This document shows, in pieces, positions 50,054 through 64,000 of a stretch of 64,000 nucleotides of DNA (positions are counted from its first letter, which is position 1; each line of letters opens with the position of its first letter). Below the pieces are notes generated by a model, which ran no database searches, was not told the origin of the DNA, and worked only from the letters and a program-made list of their open reading frames with translations. Both the position numbers and the translations under genes were made by a program. This DNA comes from Anaeromyces robustus (Eukaryota > Neocallimastigomycota > Neocallimastigomycetes > Neocallimastigales > Neocallimastigaceae), in assembly GCA_002104895.1 (NCBI GenBank), contig MCFG01000001.1:362501-426500 (forward strand). Direction: 5' to 3'.

Positions 50054-51225
50054 TTATTCTTTTTGAGCTTCAAGTGATTTTAAATATTTTTCGCATTTTT
50101 TCTGTAATTGTTTTGCTGTTAATTGATATTTGTTTAATTTTAAATCTCTGAACATAGCCTTGTGGTTTGATTATATAAAGAAAAAAAAATAATAATTAAA
50201 TATAATTAAATTTATAATTGTCAATACAAAAAATATTTTAATTTATTTTATAATACAATAACTATATATGTATTTAAATTACATACCTGATAGTCATCAC
50301 CATGTTTAGCAATTAAATCTTTACATATTAATTCTTCGTTTGATGAAATATGTCTTTCTGGTTTTGGTAGAGCTGCAGCAGCAGCAGCTTGAGCTTCGAG
50401 TACTATAATAATTATTTTGAGATATGAATTAATTATATATATATATATTTAATAACAATAATACGATAAAAGAGAATAAAAAATATTATATAACAACAAA
50501 TTAACAACAATAATAATAGCTATATTACCAAGAGTAATAATGATAAAATAATAATAATATTCTACTACTACTACTACTACTAATAATAATAATAATATTT
50601 ATACTAATAATAATGATGATGATTCTAAGTGTAATAATAATGATAATTATACTAATGATGATAATGATAATAATAATAATAATAATAATAATATAATTAT
50701 TTTATTGCAAATTTTATATTTATTTAGTATACATATTTTATTTTATTTTATTACTTTTCTTTCCTTAAAAAAAAAAAAAAATAGGAAAAACTTACTTTTT
50801 ACAATTTCCGTTGGACCACTGGTACGTTTCTTAATACGTTTTTGACCAATTCTAGCACCAATATGTAATGAATTGTAATCTACATTATCAACTAAAGCAA
50901 GCTCAGGATCTGCTGCTTCTAATGAATCTTTAACTTTTTCGGTCATACGTTTAGTATATTCATCTTTTTTATATTGTTCTTCTTCTTCGATTGACATAGC
51001 AGCAGTATGTTCACTGTTAACACCACCAGAAACATCATTTAAATTACCAATTAAACCAATACGTTGATAATTTTGAAGAACAGTTAAATTTTTATCCCAA
51101 TTATCCCTAATAATTTTTGGGGCAGTTGCTAAAGATGGTTTTCTCTTATTATGACGATTAGCAACTCTTCTTGTTACTTTTGAATTTGGATTCTTAATCT
51201 TCTTTCTTGCAGAAGGTCTAGCCAT
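50054..51225 (-). CDS. NOP16: Nucleolar protein 16, ribosome biogenesis factor
   Basis: Three exons: 50796-51225, 50287-50402, 50054-50158, giving 216 residues with closing phases. The start MARPSARKKIKNPNSKVTRR is the conserved basic NOP16 N terminus, followed by IIRDNWDKNLTVLQNYQRIG. The C-terminal signature is DLIAKHGDDYQAMFRDLKLN, then KYQLTAKQLQKKCEKYLK. NOP16 is a component of early pre-60S particles in the nucleolus. The intron between 50796 and 50402 is rich in AAT, ACT and GAT trinucleotides. The long first ORF reads into that intron for a few Phe/Lys codons, so the true exon ends at 50796. It is divergent from DUS3, 1.4 kb away. Confidence 0.93.
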
Positions 51226-52068
51226 TATTAATTACTATTATAGTAATAAATATATATATAAATATATATTATTAGAACATTATATTATATAAATAGAATA
51301 TTAGAGTATTATATCTATATGCTAAATAAGTTATTGATAATATATATTAAAAACAACATATTATTAAATATATAGATGAATTGAAATTAAAACTATATTT
51401 AGCATTTACTATAATAAAAAAAAACTGAAAAAAAAAAATATTGTTTCTTGATTCGTTAATAAAAAAATTATAAAATATAAAATATATATATTTTTTTGAA
51501 TATATTGATGTTTATTATTAATTAAATTTTCGTTTTGTTCAATTTACTTTTATTATATTTATTTTAATTTAAATATACGTACAAACAATTTTTTGGTATA
51601 AATGATTTTGAAATTGAAATTGAAATTGAAATTTCAACAATAATAATTATATAAAAATAAAAAAAATACCTTTAATTCTATTTGCTAAAAATTTAAAAAA
51701 AAAAAAAAAAAAATAAATATATAAAATTATATAAATAAATTAAAGTTAATACGTTATTAATAAATTTATGTCATTGGTTAAATTTTTTTATATTTTATAT
51801 TTATATTTTTTTTTTAAATTTTAAAAATTATTTATATAATATCCAATAATATGAATAATAAATATAAGATACATTATTATATATTTATAATAAATAATAT
51901 AATAAAACAATGTATTGATAATCATGGCTTATAACATATATTGTATTATATGTATTATTTTTAATAAATATATTATATAAAAATATAAACATATATATGG
52001 CTGAGTAGATATCACATAATTTTTTAATTTATATAATTTATATATATATTTATATTTTTTTCTTTTAA

Positions 52069-52102
<34 letters not shown>

Positions 52103-52613
52103 AAATAAAAACTTTTTTATAATAATAATTTAAAAAATTTATTTATAACAGGTAATTAAATTTAATTAATAAACATTATAAAAAAATATAATTAAAAAAA
52201 AAATATAGAATAAAATTCAAATTATATATTCTACTTAAATATTTAATATTTATAAAATATTTAAACCTAATATAATTATATTTAACATAATATATCAAAA
52301 ACAACTGTATTTTTCAAAATTTCATTTTAACATTTTAAAGAAATTTATAATACAATTTGTTTAAAATGGATAAATATATATATATATTTGAATATGTTAA
52401 AATTTTATTTTTTTTATTCTATATACTACTATTATAATTATAATTTCAAAATTATTATTATAATACAAAAAGTATAAAATTAAATTTTATATATATATAT
52501 ACTGTTAATATAATTAAAATTTCAGAATTATTATTATATGTAATGATATTTTTAATAAAAATGCTAATATTAATTATTTTTATATAGTTTAAAAAAAAAA
52601 AAAAAAAAAAAAA
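51226..52613. other. Divergent promoter region, NOP16 / DUS3
   Basis: A 1.4-kb spacer with poly-A/T tracts on both flanks, including a 24-bp A run directly before the DUS3 start codon. There is a short GAAATT repeat (51610-51633). No exon was seen. Confidence 0.55.
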
Positions 52614-55122
<2,509 letters not shown>

Positions 55123-55426
55123 AAATTTTAATTATAATTTATTAATTAAAGCATAGATGTAATTAAATAATAGAAATATTTAAAAAAGAAAAAAAAAATT
55201 ATATATATATATATATATAACAAAAAAAATTTTACATAAATATTTAAATTATTTTAGTTATTATTTTAATTGTATTTAATTAAATATAATATTATTCTTA
55301 TAGATCTTATTATATAACTATGTAATTTTTTGTAATAAAAATCATCTTTTTTAGAAATTATGTTATTTTATTATTTTTTATAAACATAGAGTTTTATATT
55401 TATGTTCATTTTATAATGGATAATAC

Positions 55427-55472
<46 letters not shown>

Positions 55473-55896
55473 AGTAATAAAAATTAATTATTAAATATTT
55501 AATTTAAATTATTATATAAAATCTATGAATAAAAATAAAATTTATTATGCTAACATATAAATTATTCTATTATTAATAAATAATACAATAACCAAATTAA
55601 AATATATAAAAAATTAAAATAATAAAAAATAAAAAATTCTCCAAATTTAACAAATTAACTTTATATCTGTCACACTAATGTGTATTTATTATAATATATT
55701 ATATTATATATATAATATATATATTTTATATATCATTCTTTTATAAATAAATATTACATGATACAATGCATAAATATTTTTATTAATAGTTACATTAATA
55801 GATTTTTATCTAACACCTAAATATTTACAAAATTAACTTTATTATATATTATTATTAATTAATATTAACTTATTATTTTACTTGTTTATTATATAT

Positions 55897-55931
<35 letters not shown>

Positions 55932-56198
55932 TTATATTTTTATTTATTTATTATATATATTTTATTTATTTATTATATATTTATTTATTTATTTATTTAT
56001 TGATTTATTTATTGATTTATTTATTGATTTATTGATTTATTTATTTATTATATATTTATTTAGTTATTAATTTATTTATTTATTTATTTATTTATTATAT
56101 ATTTAATTATTATTATTATATATTTATTTATTTTTATTTATTTATTTATTTATTTATTTATTATATATTTATTATATATTTATTTATTTATTATACAT

Positions 56199-56229
<31 letters not shown>

Positions 56230-57704
56230 TTATATATTTAATTATTATTTTTATATATTTATTTATTTTTATTTATTTATTTATTTATTTATTTATTTTA
56301 TTATTAACACATAAGTGTTAAACGGAATAAAATAAATAATTTTTTTATAATTATTTTTTATCAGCCACATATAACAAGAAATTGAATTTTAAAGGTTATG
56401 GAACAAAACACTAATTAAATCTGACCATCAATACTAAGATTAGATATATATACAATAGTTTTTTGTATTTTTCTATATGATAAATAATTATATAATAATA
56501 ATAATAATAAATAATAATAATAATAATAACAATTATTATTATTATTATTATCTTTTTAATTACATTTTTATAATATAATTTAATAATATAATAATAAAAA
56601 TAAAATAAATCTTTTAACGTTTTTTATTACAATTAATAAAAATTTTTAAAGTTCTTTTTATAATTAATATAAAATAAAAAATAAATAAGTTAATTGGCTC
56701 TTATCGGCTAACATTGATATATGAAGAATAAATAAATAAATAAAAAAAATAATATTTCAAAAAAAAATATATATTTTTATTCTATAACAAATTATTAAGA
56801 TAAAAAAGAAAATAAACGACATATTGATAAAATATACTATAATAAATATTATAAAATACTAATAAAATATTAATAATAAATATTATAAAATATTTTAAAT
56901 CTTAAAATACTAATAAAATATTAATAAAGTATTAATTTAATATAATATGATACAATAATTTAATAAATAAATAATTAATAATATATTATTTCTGTAAATC
57001 ATAATAATAAATTTTTTTTTAAATATTAATATATATTTATTAAGGATAATCTTATAAAAAGTAAATAAATAATTTAAAATTAAATAAATAAATAAATAAA
57101 ATGTAATATATTATATAATATAATACAATACAATAATATGATATTATATGTTCATTAAATATTCCTCTTTTTTTTTCTTTTTTTTGGTTTTTTTTTTTTA
57201 GTTAAATTTCAAAATTTTCTTCTAAATATTTAAAAACAAATCCAAGATTATAATAAAATAATATATCATTTATTTTTTTTCTTGTTTTTTTAAGGAAAAT
57301 TTGAAAAAAAGAAGAAAATAAATAACGTTCTTTTAAAACATAATAAAAAAATTCAATTTTTTTTTTTATTATATAACTATTCTTTATTTTTTTTCATATA
57401 TATATTAAATTATCAAATATAAAATAAAGAATAATAAAGAACGTTTTTCTATTTTTGAATATTTTCAATAAATAAAGGGAAAAAAAAAAAAAATCAAGAA
57501 GAAAATATAAATATATCAATAATAATTTTCAACAAAATATTCTTTACAAAATCTTTCAAAATAACATATAAGATAATATCAAGTAATAAGAAAAAGAAGT
57601 AGTAAAAGAATTTAAGGTTAATACTTTAATAATAAAAGTTATATTTGGAAAAATTTCTTTATTTAATATCCTTTATTATTATTATATATGTTACATCAAT
57701 AATA

Positions 57705-57738
<34 letters not shown>

Positions 57739-58362
57739 CATTATCAATATTTTAATAATGTAATTATATTAATTAAATATACTATTAATATTTTAATTTA
57801 TTTTGATAATTGATATATATTGAATATATAAAAACAATTTTAAAATGATATGTAAATATAAACTAATTTCAAAATTTAATTAAATAAGTAATAATTATAT
57901 TAATGTTAGAATTTTAATGAATTATGAAAAAAAAATATTATACTCAAAAAATTTCTTTTTAAAAAGATCATAATTTAATATTATATTTCACCTTGGAGAA
58001 ATATGTTAATATAATAATAAAACAAAAAGTTTATAATATAACAAAAAAAAAAAAAAGGAGAATTAAAAATTATTAATACATAAATACTTAAATTTAATAT
58101 TTAATAAAATTACAAATTTCATTAATTTTTTTAAATAGTATTATGTGTTAATTATATGTCAAAAAAAATAATAATAATGATTTTTAATATACATCATATT
58201 TTTGCATGTGCTTTTTTTATTTTCATTATTATCTCAAAATTTAACAAAACAATATAATTGTCATTACATTATAATTTTTTATTATAACAACTGTATTTTT
58301 TATTAAATATATTAATATTCTTTTTTTATTTTATTAATTATATTACTATAAAAAGAAGGAAC
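55123..58362. other. 3.2-kb intergenic region, DUS3 / PP4
   Basis: Two same-strand genes flank this gap. It contains a 41-bp A run (55430-55470), the TTTA block at 55893-56302, a short hairpin TTAACAC-ATAA-GTGTTAA (56314-56331), and pyrimidine tracts near 57160-57200. A 10-bp inverted pair AACGTTCTTT / AAAGAACGTT lies about 100 bp apart (57324 and 57437). No exon was seen. Confidence 0.55.
55893..56302. repeat. Higher-order (TTTA)n block with TATATA spacers
   Basis: About 400 bp of TTTA units broken at intervals by TATATATT or TTGA variants. The block from about 56070 to 56165 is repeated, with small changes, at about 56195-56300, which suggests segmental duplication within the array. Confidence 0.85.

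Positions 58363-64000
<5,638 letters not shown>

Noticed and set aside
56314-56331. Short hairpin TTAACAC-ATAA-GTGTTAA as a terminator
   Set aside because: Seven-base stems are common by chance here, and it lies over 1 kb from the nearest gene end.
57324-57446. Inverted pair AACGTTCTTT / AAAGAACGTT about 100 bp apart upstream of PP4
   Set aside because: Ten-base arms in A/T-rich DNA are not strong enough for a structural or mobile-element claim.

Overview
The window is nuclear DNA of an extremely AT-rich, intron-rich eukaryote, most likely an anaerobic gut fungus (Neocallimastigomycota) or a close flagellated relative. The evidence is: many short GT-AG introns (exportin-4 has 24 exons); nearly pure A/T intergenic DNA full of AAT, ATAA and AAAAT microsatellites; poly-Asn and Lys/Glu-rich proteins; fungal-type housekeeping genes; and a ropporin-like (flagellar radial-spoke type) gene, which implies a flagellated stage. 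The assignment rests on composition and gene content, not on a database search. I rebuilt splice junctions by hand from GT/AG sites, reading-phase continuity and remembered family sequences. In the genes I could name, exon phases close consistently, except for one single-base break in the TBC gene.

Layout. 1-2627 (-): 3'-truncated Cdc42/Rac effector-like protein with a CRIB motif and a myristoylation signal. 6445-8459 (-): ropporin-like protein. 10617-17212 (+): exportin-4. 18425-22556 (-): TBC-domain RabGAP. 27164-28610 (+): unrecognised poly-Asn/Lys-rich protein. 29601-31625 (-): thioredoxin-like 1 with a PITH domain. 32346-33431 (+): SSU72 phosphatase. 34963-39715 (+): tandem GAF, PAS-like and degenerate class III cyclase protein. 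40387-41394 (-): unrecognised membrane protein. 42771-48097 (-): AP-3 delta adaptin. 50054-51225 (-): NOP16. 52614-55122 (+): DUS3. 58363-60647 (+): PP4 catalytic subunit. 61322-64000 (-): SHQ1, cut at its 5' end by the window edge.

The genes are dispersed single units, not operons. Themes are RNA biology (SSU72, NOP16, DUS3, SHQ1), trafficking and signalling (TBC, AP-3 delta, exportin-4, PP4, CRIB protein, cyclase-like protein) and the flagellum (ropporin). Gaps between genes run from 0.7 to 4.6 kb. I saw no tRNA gene, CRISPR array or intact mobile element.

Most notable: a cyclase-fold protein that has lost both metal-binding aspartates; a 55-nt fragment of large-subunit rRNA in a gene desert; a CRIB motif assembled exactly across a splice junction; a 40-bp perfect palindrome; and very long microsatellites inside introns of conserved genes.
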